Shown: positions 26,082-35,252, counted from the first letter of the stretch. The stretch: 64,000 bases of DNA from an uncultured bacterium (GCA_937951485.1 CALEDJ010000045.1:1-64000); one strand, 5' to 3'. Made by a program: numbers and translations. Notes: generated by a model not told the origin, from the sequence alone.

Positions 26082-26231
26082 ATGGAATTGTTACGGGAAC
26101 TTTGGGCATTTTTGCGGGTGCGCAAAAAATTCTGGCTGGCGCCCATTATTATTGCGTTGCTGTTTCTCGCGGCCATTTTCTGGCTGGCGGGCACGAGCGG
26201 CGTGGTGTCGCCATTTATCTATATGCTTTGA
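26082..26231 (+). CDS. DUF5989 family small membrane protein
   Basis: 49 residues: MELLRELWAFLRVRKKFW, then one hydrophobic helix (about residues 19-36) and the ending SPFIYML. This matches the DUF5989 pattern (ELWxFxRxRKKFWL...APFIYTLF). In other genomes such genes often neighbour carbamoyltransferase or polysaccharide genes; the function is unknown. Here it has its own promoter and lies upstream of the large GT/TPR membrane protein, which may be its functional partner. Confidence 0.8.
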   Translation: MELLRELWAFLRVRKKFWLAPIIIALLFLAAIFWLAGTSGVVSPFIYML

Positions 26232-26257
26232 ATGCGCGTTGGCCTGCAATTCCTCCT

Positions 26258-26290
26258 CCCCCCGGTCTGTTCGGGGGGTCGGTTCTGTTG
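26258..26290 (+). terminator. Hairpin after the DUF5989 gene
   Basis: CCCCCCG / CGGGGGG stem with a 7-base loop, followed by TCGGTTCTGTT. The T content is modest. The remaining gap to 26539 holds a GGGCGTCACGCCC palindrome near 26435 and the leader of the next gene. Confidence 0.5.
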
Positions 26291-26539
26291 GCGTCGTTCA
26301 GAACAGTACGCCGTCCTCGACGTGTTCACGCCGGTGCAATACCGTGAATACGGAGGTGTGACAATTGTTTTCCATCGTTGGAGAATTTTCCCCCTGAGTA
26401 CAATCCAACACAATAAACGGAACAAATGACGGAGTACGGGCGTCACGCCCATGGTCAGATAAGATCATGGCCGAAACGTCTATGCTACAATCCCGCACGC
26501 AATGTATACTTGTTTGTTTTGGGTTGCACTGAGGTCAAT

Positions 26540-29500
26540 ATGGACGAGAATGCAGCAGGAAACCATGCACCCGGCGCGCCGACCACCCTGACGCAGGTGC
26601 TTGCGGACTGCCTTCCGGCATGTCGGCGGGAGTGGGCGGCGATTGGCGCCGTGCTGTTTTTCGGCGCACTGTTGCGTTTGTGGTATCTGACACAACTTGT
26701 GGATGCGCCCGATTTCGCCGCGTTGCAGCAGGACCCGGAGGTCTTTGATTACTATGCCCGGGCGCTGCTTTCAGGCGATTGGACGGTGCGCGCCGGCGAA
26801 ACGGACCCGGAAATCCGCACCACGCCGTATTTCCGTCCGCCGGGTTATGCCTACTGGCTGACGGCGGTGTATTTCTTCACCGGGGGAAGTTACCTTGCGC
26901 CGCGCCTGCTCAACATGGCGCTGGGACTGGCGGCCGTGTTCCTGTTTTATCTGTTGGGCAGGCGGTTGTATGGGCACGGGGCGGGGCTTATTGCCGCTTT
27001 TCTTATCGCCACGCATGGCGTGGTGTTGTACTGGGAAGGGGAGGTCAACGATCCCGCCCTTTTCGTGTTTCTGCTGCCATGCCTGTTCTGGTCCGTCTAT
27101 CTGTGGGGATGGCGTTGGGATACGCGGTGGATGTTTGTCACGGGGGTGATCTTCGGCTGCTACGCGTTGATGCGTCCCAACATCCTGGCCTTTGGCCCCG
27201 TTGTCGCCGCCTGGGTGCTGTGGGTGGCATGGCGTCGAGGAGTGTGGCGCCGCGTGCCCGGCGCATGGGCCGCGCTCGCCGGTGCGACATTTCTGATTAT
27301 TTTCCCCGTCACCGTGCGCAACTATGCCGTCTCTGGGGAATTCGTGCCGATTGCGACGTATTTCGGCGAAAACCTGTTGATCGGCAACAGCGAGGAATCC
27401 GACGGGATCACGCCGTGGACGCCCTATCTGCAGGAACTGGAAGGCACGGGCCGCTGGTCCGCCCGCGACTATGTCAACGTTGTAAGGGGCTTGGGCAGGG
27501 AACTGGGCAACCCGGACATCACGCATTCGGAAGCGTCCAGTCATTTTGCCGCCAAGGCGTTGTCCTTTATGCGGACACATCCGTGGCAAACGCTGCGATT
27601 AACGGCGAGGAAATTTGTGCTGCTCTGGTCGCCCAAGGAGATCACCTGCAACAAGGTGGCCGAACAGGAAAGAAGATTCTATGCGCCGCTGAGATTTCTT
27701 CCGGGATTCCCCATCGTAGCGGCGGTGTTTCTCGTGGGCGTGTGCGTTTTTCTGAATGACGCGCGCCGCCGGCGCATCCCGGACGCCACCGGCGCAATTG
27801 GCCCGTCTGCCACGGAGATGACCCTGCTGCTGTTCGCGTTTGTGGTCGTGTATTTCATTTCTTTCCTTCCATTTTTCGTCAACGGGCGCGCACGCGTGCC
27901 CCTTTTGCCGATATATATTTTTATCGGCGGCTATGGGATTTGGCGCGCAGCGCAGATGGCGCAGGCGCGCCGCGCCTGGGCGTTCGCCTGGGCGGGCGTT
28001 TATGTCGCTGCATTGATGCTGTGTTCTGTGGAATGGATTCCCTATTCGCCCGACGTCGCGCGCTGGCATTATCAGCGCGCCGATTCGTATCTGCGCACAG
28101 GGCAAGTGGAGAAAGCCGTGATGGAGGCGCGCAGGTTGCGGCAGATCGGCGATTCGGCGCCTTATATGCACCAGCGGCTTGGCCGGTCGTTCGCCGAAGA
28201 GGGACAATTGGAGGAGGCCGAAATCGAATTGCGCACCGCGTTGTCCATTGATCCTGATTTCCAGGATCTGCATTACCTCCTCGGCGGCGTGCTTGCGCGA
28301 ATGGGGAGGAGCAACGACGCGCTGGCCGCCTTCGAGGATGCGCTCCGCCTCAATCCCTACGACGCCCGCGCACACAATGAGGCGGGCAAACTCCTTGCCG
28401 CGATGGGAGACGCCAATGCGGCGCTCGACCACTTCGAGCGGGCATTGGCCGTTGCGCCCGATTACGGGGAGGTGCTGGACAACCTGGCGACGTTGCTGCG
28501 CCGCGAAGGCCGTCAGGAAGAGGCCATCGCGCGTTACCGCAAGGCGCTTGAAGCGAACCCGAATCTCGCGTATGTCCACTACATCCTGGGGCGGGAACTG
28601 GCGGATCAGGGGAACAAGGAAGAGGCGATGGCGCATTTCGCCGAGGCGCTTCGCGCCGACCCCAATTTCCAGAACGCGCGTTTTCTCTGGGCGCAGGAAC
28701 TCGCCGCCATGGGTCGCTTCGAGGAGGCCATGGCCCAATATTACGAAGCCATTCGTCTGAATCCCGATGACGCGCGCGCCCACAACGAACTCGGCGCGCT
28801 GCTCGCAGAACAGGGCCGTTTCGATGAGGCGCTGCGCGCCTACCAGGAAGCCCTTCGCGCCAAGCCCGATTTCGCCTACGCCAGAGACCGGTTCGCCCGG
28901 TTGCTCGCCGCCCTGGGCCGGTATGATGAGGCCATCGAACAATACCGCCGGGTCATCCAATTGGACCCGGCAAATCAGGATGCGCATTTTCTGCTGGGCC
29001 GTGAACTCGCCGAACGCGGCGACAAAGACGAAGCCCTGGCGATCTTTCGCGAAGCCATCCGCCTGAATCCCGACGATGCCCGCGCGCACGCGGAACTGGG
29101 CGACCTGCTGGCGGAACGCGGCGAGACGGATGACGCGATGCGGCATTACGAGGAAGCCCTGCGCGTCGCGCCGCATTTCGGGTATGTGCTCAACCAGATG
29201 GGCCGCATCTACTCGGCCCAAGGCCGCTACGATGAAGCCATCGCCCGTTATCAACAGGTATTGAATATCAATCCGGAGAATCAGGACGTACTCTACCTGA
29301 TGGGACGGGAACTGGCGGGGCAGGGCAAGAAAGAAGAGGCGATGGCGTATTTTGAACGGGCGATCCGGCTCAATCCCGGCGACGCACGCGCCCACAACGA
29401 TCTCGCTCTCATCCTCGCGGAGATGAACCGTCCCGATGAGGCGATCGCCCACTATCAGGAAGCGCTTAAAGCCGCTCCCGATTTCACGCTCGTGCTGAAC

Positions 29501-30553
29501 AACTGGGGCAATCTTCTGATTGAATTGGGCAAGGAGGAAGAAGCGGTGGCGCGTTTCCGCGAGGCGCTTTCCATCCGGCCCACCGATGAATACGCTTATT
29601 TCAATCTTGCCCGTGTCGCGGAACGCGCGGAACGATGGGAAGAAGCCGAAGAACTTTACAAGAAGGCGATGGAGAACAACCCGGAAAACTCCAATATACC
29701 CAATGATTTGGGGTGGATGCTTTCACGGCAGGGAAAAAGCGACGCGGCGATGCAGTGGTATCGGCGGGCGCTGGAGACAGACCCCGAAAACCCGCTGGCG
29801 TACAACAACATCGGCTATGAAGCGTACAAACGGGGGAACGTGGAAGAAGCCATTGCGCACTATCAGAAGGCGCTGGAAATCATGCCGGACTTCATACTGG
29901 CCCTGAACAATCTCGGCATGGCGCTCGGCGCGCTTGGCCGCCATGATGAGGCCATCGCCGCGCTGCGGCGCGCCCTGGAAATCCGGCCGGAGGATGCCAA
30001 CCTCCTCAACAGCATCGGATATCAATACGCGGGCAAGGGGGATTATGAAAACGCGCGCCGCTATTATTTGCGTGCGATAGAAAAGGTGCCGAGATTCCCT
30101 CTGGCCTATAACAATCTCGGCAATCTGGCCCTCGCCGAAGGCGACCCGGAAGAAGCGATGCGGTGCTACCGTAAGGCCGTTGAAATCCACGCCACGGACG
30201 AATTTGCGCACTTCAATATCGCCCGCCTGCTCATGGACCAAGGCGATTTCGCGGGCGCAGTGCCGCATTTACATACTGTGCTGGCAACAAATCCCCAAAA
30301 CGCCGACGCAGCCAACAACCTCGGCATTGCGCTGGTCAAGATCGACCGTGCCGCCGAAGCCCTTGAAGCGTTCCGCAAAGCGGTGGCGATCAACCCGCAC
30401 CTGGCCAACGCCCGCTTTAATCTTGCCTTACTTCTCGAAGCCGCCGGCGACCATGCCGGCGCGGCGGAACACTTCCGCAAGGTTTTGGAATCCGATCCGG
30501 GTTTCCCCGGCGTCCGCGAACGCCTCGAACACGCGCCCCGCGCCGCACGATGA
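26540..30553 (+). CDS. Large membrane glycosyltransferase-like protein with about 24 TPRs
   Basis: 1337 residues. Residues about 30-490 form a polytopic membrane domain of the GT-C/PMT kind with about ten or more hydrophobic segments. The first periplasmic loop has acidic residues (QDPEVFDYYARALLSGDW) and FRPPGYAYW, as in dolichyl/undecaprenyl-phosphate-sugar-dependent transferases. From about residue 515 to the end come about 24 tetratricopeptide repeats of 34 residues. The start is ATG 26540 after GAGGT. Plausible roles are glycosylation of exported proteins or glycan assembly; the acceptor is unknown. A block of the TPRs shows a three-repeat super-period (see findings). Confidence 0.8.
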   Translation: MDENAAGNHAPGAPTTLTQVLADCLPACRREWAAIGAVLFFGALLRLWYLTQLVDAPDFAALQQDPEVFDYYARALLSGDWTVRAGETDPEIRTTPYFRPPGYAYWLTAVYFFTGGSYLAPRLLNMALGLAAVFLFYLLGRRLYGHGAGLIAAFLIATHGVVLYWEGEVNDPALFVFLLPCLFWSVYLWGWRWDTRWMFVTGVIFGCYALMRPNILAFGPVVAAWVLWVAWRRGVWRRVPGAWAALAGATFLIIFPVTVRNYAVSGEFVPIATYFGENLLIGNSEESDGITPWTPYLQELEGTGRWSARDYVNVVRGLGRELGNPDITHSEASSHFAAKALSFMRTHPWQTLRLTARKFVLLWSPKEITCNKVAEQERRFYAPLRFLPGFPIVAAVFLVGVCVFLNDARRRRIPDATGAIGPSATEMTLLLFAFVVVYFISFLPFFVNGRARVPLLPIYIFIGGYGIWRAAQMAQARRAWAFAWAGVYVAALMLCSVEWIPYSPDVARWHYQRADSYLRTGQVEKAVMEARRLRQIGDSAPYMHQRLGRSFAEEGQLEEAEIELRTALSIDPDFQDLHYLLGGVLARMGRSNDALAAFEDALRLNPYDARAHNEAGKLLAAMGDANAALDHFERALAVAPDYGEVLDNLATLLRREGRQEEAIARYRKALEANPNLAYVHYILGRELADQGNKEEAMAHFAEALRADPNFQNARFLWAQELAAMGRFEEAMAQYYEAIRLNPDDARAHNELGALLAEQGRFDEALRAYQEALRAKPDFAYARDRFARLLAALGRYDEAIEQYRRVIQLDPANQDAHFLLGRELAERGDKDEALAIFREAIRLNPDDARAHAELGDLLAERGETDDAMRHYEEALRVAPHFGYVLNQMGRIYSAQGRYDEAIARYQQVLNINPENQDVLYLMGRELAGQGKKEEAMAYFERAIRLNPGDARAHNDLALILAEMNRPDEAIAHYQEALKAAPDFTLVLNNWGNLLIELGKEEEAVARFREALSIRPTDEYAYFNLARVAERAERWEEAEELYKKAMENNPENSNIPNDLGWMLSRQGKSDAAMQWYRRALETDPENPLAYNNIGYEAYKRGNVEEAIAHYQKALEIMPDFILALNNLGMALGALGRHDEAIAALRRALEIRPEDANLLNSIGYQYAGKGDYENARRYYLRAIEKVPRFPLAYNNLGNLALAEGDPEEAMRCYRKAVEIHATDEFAHFNIARLLMDQGDFAGAVPHLHTVLATNPQNADAANNLGIALVKIDRAAEALEAFRKAVAINPHLANARFNLALLLEAAGDHAGAAEHFRKVLESDPGFPGVRERLEHAPRAAR
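28763..29578 (+). repeat. 306-bp super-repeat of three TPRs inside the large membrane/TPR gene
   Basis: TPRs of exactly 102 bp recur here in an A-B-C order. A units start with P(D/G)DARAH at 28763, 29069 and 29375, exactly 306 bp apart. C units carry the GREL motif. An earlier A unit at 28355 is four TPRs upstream. Confidence 0.8.
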
Positions 30554-30737
30554 TCTTCCGACATTGTTCGGGGACAACGAACTCCAGCCTCTTGGGCGTA
30601 CATGCCGGACGCCTGCGCTATGCCATTTTTTAATCGGCACAGGAGAAACTTGATAAACAAAACTATAAGGCGACAGACATATGCCCACACTTATATCTGT
30701 CCGGTATAAGTGTTGTCCAAAGCAGATTATCAAGCGG
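30554..30737. other. Gap after the TPR gene with overlapping small inverted repeats
   Basis: Contains ACACTTATA and its exact complement TATAAGTGT (30687-30713) around a 9-base centre. An overlapping partner pair ACAGACATAT/ATATCTGT (30673-30700) would exclude it. No gene is seen. Confidence 0.5.
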
Positions 30738-31085
30738 ATGACAGACCATGCCCAGGATTCTTGGAATATCGTGTTGAATCCAGATGATGCGGCGGGCTTG
30801 TCCTGTACGCAAACCTCTCCGTGGGATTCCTGAGGCAGCATTGACTCGTGTACCAGGGTGTTCTGTTTTTGTTTCCCCTCACCCCACCCCTCTCCCGGAG
30901 GGAGAGGGAGCGACAGCATTCCTCAGGTAGCGCCACAAACGCCCTCTCCCGCTGGGAGAGGGAGCGACGGCATTCCCCAGGTAGCGCCACAAACGCCCTC
31001 TCCCGCTGGGAGAGGGAGCGACGGCATTCCTCAGGTGGCACGGCAAACGCCCTCTCCCGCTGGGAGAGGGGTGGGGTGAGGGGGA
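30738..31085 (+). repeat. Composite dispersed repeat, copy 2 (about 140-bp head plus hairpin array)
   Basis: The head (30738 to about 30880) is homologous to the minus-strand copy at 10257-10688. It leads into CCCTCACCCCACCCCTCTCCC and an array of GCCCTCTCCCGCTGGGAGAGG hairpins with a 54-bp period, ending in GAGGGGTGGGGTGAGGG. It lies between the TPR gene and the end of the convergent dapA-like gene. Confidence 0.85.
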
Positions 31086-31165
31086 AAGCCAATATGATCG
31101 AAGGCTATTCTCATCGCCAGGAATAATTTGGACAGCACCGGTCAGATATCAATCAAAAAATGGTA

Positions 31166-32038
31166 CTACTTGATGAGATGCAATTCTTTGAGGATGGAGT
31201 CCAGTCTTGCGCTGGTGGCGTCGAGGACAGGGGTGAGCGGGAGACGCAGCACGTTCTTGATCAGGTCCATCTTGGCGAGGGCGGCTTTGACGGGCATGGG
31301 ATTGGTTTCGAGGAACAGCGCCTTGAACAAGGGCATGAGGGCATAATGGATGATGCGCGCGGCGGGCATATCGCCTTTGTTGGCTTCGTCGCAGAGGGCG
31401 GCGACTTCGGCCGGCGCGACATTGGCCGCGACGGAGACGACGCCGGTCGCCCCCACCGCAATCATGGGGAGGGTGAGGCTGTCGTCGCCGGAGACGATGT
31501 TGATGTCACAGAGGCTGAGAATCTGGGAGACCTGGTCCAGACTGCCGGAGGCTTCTTTGATGGCGACAATATTGGGAATTTTGTTGAGTTCCGCGACGGT
31601 CTGCGGCTCCATCTTGATGCCTGTGCGGCTGGGAACGTTGTAGAGCATGATCGGAATGTCCACCGCCTTTGCGATGGCAGTGTAATGCGCGATTTGCCCT
31701 GCCGCTGTGGGCTTGTTGTAATACGGCGTGATGAGCAGGGCGCCGTCCGCTCCGACCTCCTTGGCGTAGCGGGTAAGCCCAAGCGCTTCCCTGGTGTTGT
31801 TGGAACCCGTTCCCGCGACAACCGGCAGGCGACCGGCGACCCGTTCCACCACGAAGCGGATGCAGGCTTTCTGTTCGTCGTGCGAGAGGGTGGCGGCTTC
31901 GCCGGTGCATCCGCAGGGGACGATGCCATTGGTTCCCTTTTCGAGATGAAAATCCACCAGACGGCCGTAGGCGTCAAAATCAATTTCGTAATTTTCTTTG
32001 AAGGGCGTCACCAGTGCGACGAAGGAACCCTGATACAT
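31166..32038 (-). CDS. dapA: 4-hydroxy-tetrahydrodipicolinate synthase
   Basis: First committed step of lysine and diaminopimelate synthesis, condensing pyruvate with aspartate semialdehyde. 290 residues with CGCTGEAATL (the substrate loop GTTGE type), GTGSNNTREA, the catalytic Tyr in MLYNVPSRTG and the Schiff-base Lys in AIKEASG. ATG 32038 follows GGGAG. It lies downstream of dnaB on the same strand; a 96-bp mobile element sits between them. Confidence 0.94.
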   Translation of the reverse strand: MYQGSFVALVTPFKENYEIDFDAYGRLVDFHLEKGTNGIVPCGCTGEAATLSHDEQKACIRFVVERVAGRLPVVAGTGSNNTREALGLTRYAKEVGADGALLITPYYNKPTAAGQIAHYTAIAKAVDIPIMLYNVPSRTGIKMEPQTVAELNKIPNIVAIKEASGSLDQVSQILSLCDINIVSGDDSLTLPMIAVGATGVVSVAANVAPAEVAALCDEANKGDMPAARIIHYALMPLFKALFLETNPMPVKAALAKMDLIKNVLRLPLTPVLDATSARLDSILKELHLIK

Positions 32039-32111
32039 GTCGAGACTCCCGGTGTTTGTATTTGCTGTTTGTTGTGCGGCGCGTTGCGAAGACACGTGTT
32101 ACGCTGTAAGC

Positions 32112-32207
32112 GGCATCTGCGAAATGGGCATTTCGGACATCAGTTTTATCTGGAATCCCGCATATTTTGTGTTCTCATGCGCAGAAACAGTCTATTTCGC
32201 AAATGCC
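32112..32207 (+). mobile_element. 96-bp terminal-inverted-repeat element, copy 2, with perfect 9-bp target duplication
   Basis: Ends GGCATCTGCGAAATGG and TCTATTTCGCAAATGCC are imperfect inverted repeats. The flanks carry the identical 9-mer GCTGTAAGC at 32103-32111 and 32208-32216. Same length as the other two copies. The intact duplication marks this as the youngest insertion of the three. Confidence 0.9.
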
Positions 32208-32249
32208 GCTGTAAGCATCAAAAACAGCATAGCAGATTCACGGGCATGA

Positions 32250-33707
32250 TTAGAACTGCGCGTCATCTTCCGCGAAATAATCCTCGTCGATCGGTTCATA
32301 AACCGCTTCTGTCGGGGGTGCAGCGGCGGCGATGCCGCTGCTCTTGAGCAGGGTGCCAAAACGCTGGTAGTTCTTTTCGAACACCAGGTCAACATATCCC
32401 GTGGGACCGTTGCGCTGTTTGGACACATGGATCCGGATGATATTGTCATGGTGCTGATCGCCCTTTTCACGCAGGCGTTGGAGTATCAGCACGACATCGG
32501 CGTCCTGTTCGATGGCGCCGGATTCGCGCAAATGGGAGAGTTTGGGGATGCCGCTTTCGTCCTTTTCCGCTTCGCGGCTGAGTTGCGAAAGGGCGAGGAC
32601 GGGCACGCGCAGTTCACGGGCGAGGCCCTTGATGGCGCGAGAGATTTCGGCGATTTCCACCTGCCGGTTTTCGGCGCTGCGGCCCGTGGTCATCAACTGC
32701 AAATAGTCAATGATGATGAGGTCCACGGGGTATCTCGCGGCATGACGGCGCGCCTTGGACCGTAGTTCCAGCGCGGTCATGCTTGGGCTTTCATCAATAT
32801 AGATCGGGGCGCGGCTGAGCACGTCCGCCGCCTGTTGAATTTTGGGAAATTCGTTGCGCGCCAGAAAGCCGGTTCGCAGCCGCTGGGAATCCACATGGCC
32901 CACCATGCACAGGAGTCGCTGCACCAATTGCTCCTTGGACATCTCGATGGTGAAGATGAGCACGCCCCTATTGAGATGGCTGGCGACATGGGCGGCAATA
33001 TTGAGCGCGAAGGCGGTTTTTCCGACCGACGGGCGGGCGCCCAGCACGATCATGTCGGAAGATTGAAACCCGGAGAGCAGGTTGTCGAGTTCTTCAATGC
33101 CGGTGGGCACGCCTGTGATGCCGGACGAGGATTTCAACTGTGTTTCAATTCGCTGGATGCCCTCCTGGAGCAAGGTCGAAACTTTGTAGATGGGATTGAA
33201 GTGTTTGCGCTCGGCGATGGCGAAAATCTGCGCTTCCGCCTTGTCGAGCAGGGCGTCCACATCGCCTTCCGCGTGATACGCTTCGCCCACCACCTGTGTG
33301 CAGGCGGTGATAAGCCTGCGCAGCAGCGCCGCCTCGAGCACGATGCGAGCGTAGTACTCCACATTGGCGGAAGTGGGCACCGCGCCGGCCAGATCGGCGA
33401 TGTACGCCGGGCCGCCCGCCGCGTCGAGCGCCTCCAGGCGGTTGAGTTGTTCAACGAGGGTGGTGGGGTCCACGGGGGTGTTGCGCCGGAACAATTCCAG
33501 CACCGCCTCATAGATGTGGCGGTGCGCTTCGACATAGAAGGTATCGAGGTCTTCTCCGAGGATTTCCACGGCCGCCGCGACGGCGTCGGGATTCAGCAGC
33601 ATGGCCCCCAGCACGGAGCGTTCCGCCTCCGTGCTTTGCGGCGGGGTGCGGTCAAAAACCTGTGCCCCCCTGCCTGATGCAGCACGGGACTGCTTGGCTT
33701 TGGCCAC
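32250..33707 (-). CDS. dnaB: Replicative DNA helicase DnaB
   Basis: Hexameric 5'-3' helicase at the fork. 485 residues. The N-terminal domain starts PPQSTEAERSVLGAMLL. The RecA-like domain has GARPSVGKTAFALN (about 215), EMSKEQLVQRLL, LIIIDYLQLM and a glutamine/arginine-rich LSQLSREAE. No intein is present. The start is GTG at 33707, one base after the rplI stop. Confidence 0.95.
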   Translation of the reverse strand: MAKAKQSRAASGRGAQVFDRTPPQSTEAERSVLGAMLLNPDAVAAAVEILGEDLDTFYVEAHRHIYEAVLELFRRNTPVDPTTLVEQLNRLEALDAAGGPAYIADLAGAVPTSANVEYYARIVLEAALLRRLITACTQVVGEAYHAEGDVDALLDKAEAQIFAIAERKHFNPIYKVSTLLQEGIQRIETQLKSSSGITGVPTGIEELDNLLSGFQSSDMIVLGARPSVGKTAFALNIAAHVASHLNRGVLIFTIEMSKEQLVQRLLCMVGHVDSQRLRTGFLARNEFPKIQQAADVLSRAPIYIDESPSMTALELRSKARRHAARYPVDLIIIDYLQLMTTGRSAENRQVEIAEISRAIKGLARELRVPVLALSQLSREAEKDESGIPKLSHLRESGAIEQDADVVLILQRLREKGDQHHDNIIRIHVSKQRNGPTGYVDLVFEKNYQRFGTLLKSSGIAAAAPPTEAVYEPIDEDYFAEDDAQF

Positions 33708-33708
33708 G

Positions 33709-34182
33709 TTATTCGGTTCCTTCGGGGGCCGCCCCTTCCACGATATTGGAGACCCAGACCTTCACCTGCGCCTCGATGCCGCCCATAAGCCGCACCGGCA
33801 CGGTGAAAATGCCCAGGGTCTTGATCGGTTCTTCCAGATGGATCATCTTGCGGTCGATCTGGTGGCCCATTTCCGCGAGTTTCTCGGCGATCATGGCGCT
33901 GGTGACGGATCCGAAGAGTTTGTCCTCTTCGCCCGCGCGCATCTTGATGTCCACCGTGAGGCCCTCGATCTTCGCGGCGACCTGGCGCAGTTCCTCGCGG
34001 CGTTTCTCTTCGCGCCGCCGGATGATCGCCAGTTCGTGCTCGATCTGTTTCGCGGTCGCCGAATCGGCGCTGACGGCCAGTTTCCGCGGAATCAGGTAGT
34101 TCCGGGCGTATCCGTCGGCCACCTTCACGGTGCTTCCCATCGCGCCCAGGTTTTCAACATCTTCACACAGGATCACCTTCAT
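33709..34182 (-). CDS. rplI: Ribosomal protein L9
   Basis: 157 residues. The N-terminal domain (MKVILCEDVENLG...GYARNYLIPRKLAV), the long connecting helix and the C-terminal domain with VRLMGGIEAQVKVWV are all present. Part of the rpsF operon. Confidence 0.95.
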   Translation of the reverse strand: MKVILCEDVENLGAMGSTVKVADGYARNYLIPRKLAVSADSATAKQIEHELAIIRRREEKRREELRQVAAKIEGLTVDIKMRAGEEDKLFGSVTSAMIAEKLAEMGHQIDRKMIHLEEPIKTLGIFTVPVRLMGGIEAQVKVWVSNIVEGAAPEGTE

Positions 34183-34283
34183 GACAATCGTTCTCCCTGA
34201 ACTTTAACGCCGCGCCCGCGCGCGGCCGCCATGTGTGTAATGCGGACGCTGCGCCTGCGTGCGTCGTCTCCCCTTTGCGGGGG

Positions 34284-35225
34284 CTATGCTTCGTCGTCCG
34301 ATCCTCGGTTTTTGCGGCGTGATTGCGCCGCCCGCGCCACGCGGAGGCGGAAATCCCACCAGGTGTCGAAGAGGCCCACGGCGCACAGCGCCGGATGGGC
34401 GTTCACATAAAACATGCCGAAGATTATCGCAATACACAGAAACGGGTTCAGGCTGAACGCGCCCATCGCGTGCAGCAGAATCGAGAACCCGTTCAACCAG
34501 TACACAAACGCGAGGCCCACCGCGCTGTTCCACGTTAACAGGCGCAGCGCGTCGTTGGGCCAGCGTCGGTCCAGAAACCATAACAATGCCAGCGCGATCG
34601 CAATCCACACCACCCACTCCGGCAGGCGCATGGCGGTGAAACTGCCTGTGGGGCCGGTCCCGCCGGCGCGCAAGCGCCGCGCCACGCAGGCCACGAGCGC
34701 GGTGGCGGCCAGGAGCACCATCCCGAACAACATTCCCAGGCTCAGGTTGCTCCAGTTCGCGTCAAACCACCGAAAGGACTCCGCAAGCGTGGAGGCCACC
34801 ACGGATTCCGACGCGCCGTCGGCCTGTTCCATCTCCGCGATGCGCGCATTGATGAAGATGGAGGCCTCGCGCCGCGATTCCTCCCAGTGCGCCAGGATAT
34901 TTCCCGCCACCAGCAGATAGGCCGCCGCAGTCACCGCCGCCACGCACCACCCAAACGGCCACCGCCAGGACATTACCAGGCCCATCAGCACGCCAATCAT
35001 CGCCGCCACGATGTAGAAAATCCCCATCGCGACGGTCCCGCCGCCCCACAATCCGGCCAAGGCGGCGCAAATCACCAGGCCCGATGCGCGGCCATAGGCG
35101 CGCGACACCCAACACAACGCGACGGGCGCGGGGAAAATCGCCATCGCCAGGGGGTGCAACCCCGCCAGGGCACACGCGCCCGCCAGGGCAAAAAGCCCCG
35201 CAAATGTCAGGAAATATGCCAGCAT
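34284..35225 (-). CDS. YybS family (DUF2232) membrane protein
   Basis: 313 residues with about eight hydrophobic segments, lying between rpsR and rplI, the usual position of the DUF2232/YybS family. Typical are the long helix with MEQADGASES in a loop and the C-terminal block WLNGFSILLHAMGAF..NPFL. It may act in transport or membrane organisation; no substrate is known. Confidence 0.8.
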   Translation of the reverse strand: MLAYFLTFAGLFALAGACALAGLHPLAMAIFPAPVALCWVSRAYGRASGLVICAALAGLWGGGTVAMGIFYIVAAMIGVLMGLVMSWRWPFGWCVAAVTAAAYLLVAGNILAHWEESRREASIFINARIAEMEQADGASESVVASTLAESFRWFDANWSNLSLGMLFGMVLLAATALVACVARRLRAGGTGPTGSFTAMRLPEWVVWIAIALALLWFLDRRWPNDALRLLTWNSAVGLAFVYWLNGFSILLHAMGAFSLNPFLCIAIIFGMFYVNAHPALCAVGLFDTWWDFRLRVARAAQSRRKNRGSDDEA

Positions 35226-35252
35226 GGCCTTGCGCCCGCGCGGAGGCCGCGG

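Noticed and set aside
27599..29452. Long minus-strand frame (617 codons) inside the TPR gene
   Set aside because: It mirrors the repetitive TPR coding sequence. The plus strand gives clear TPR consensus.
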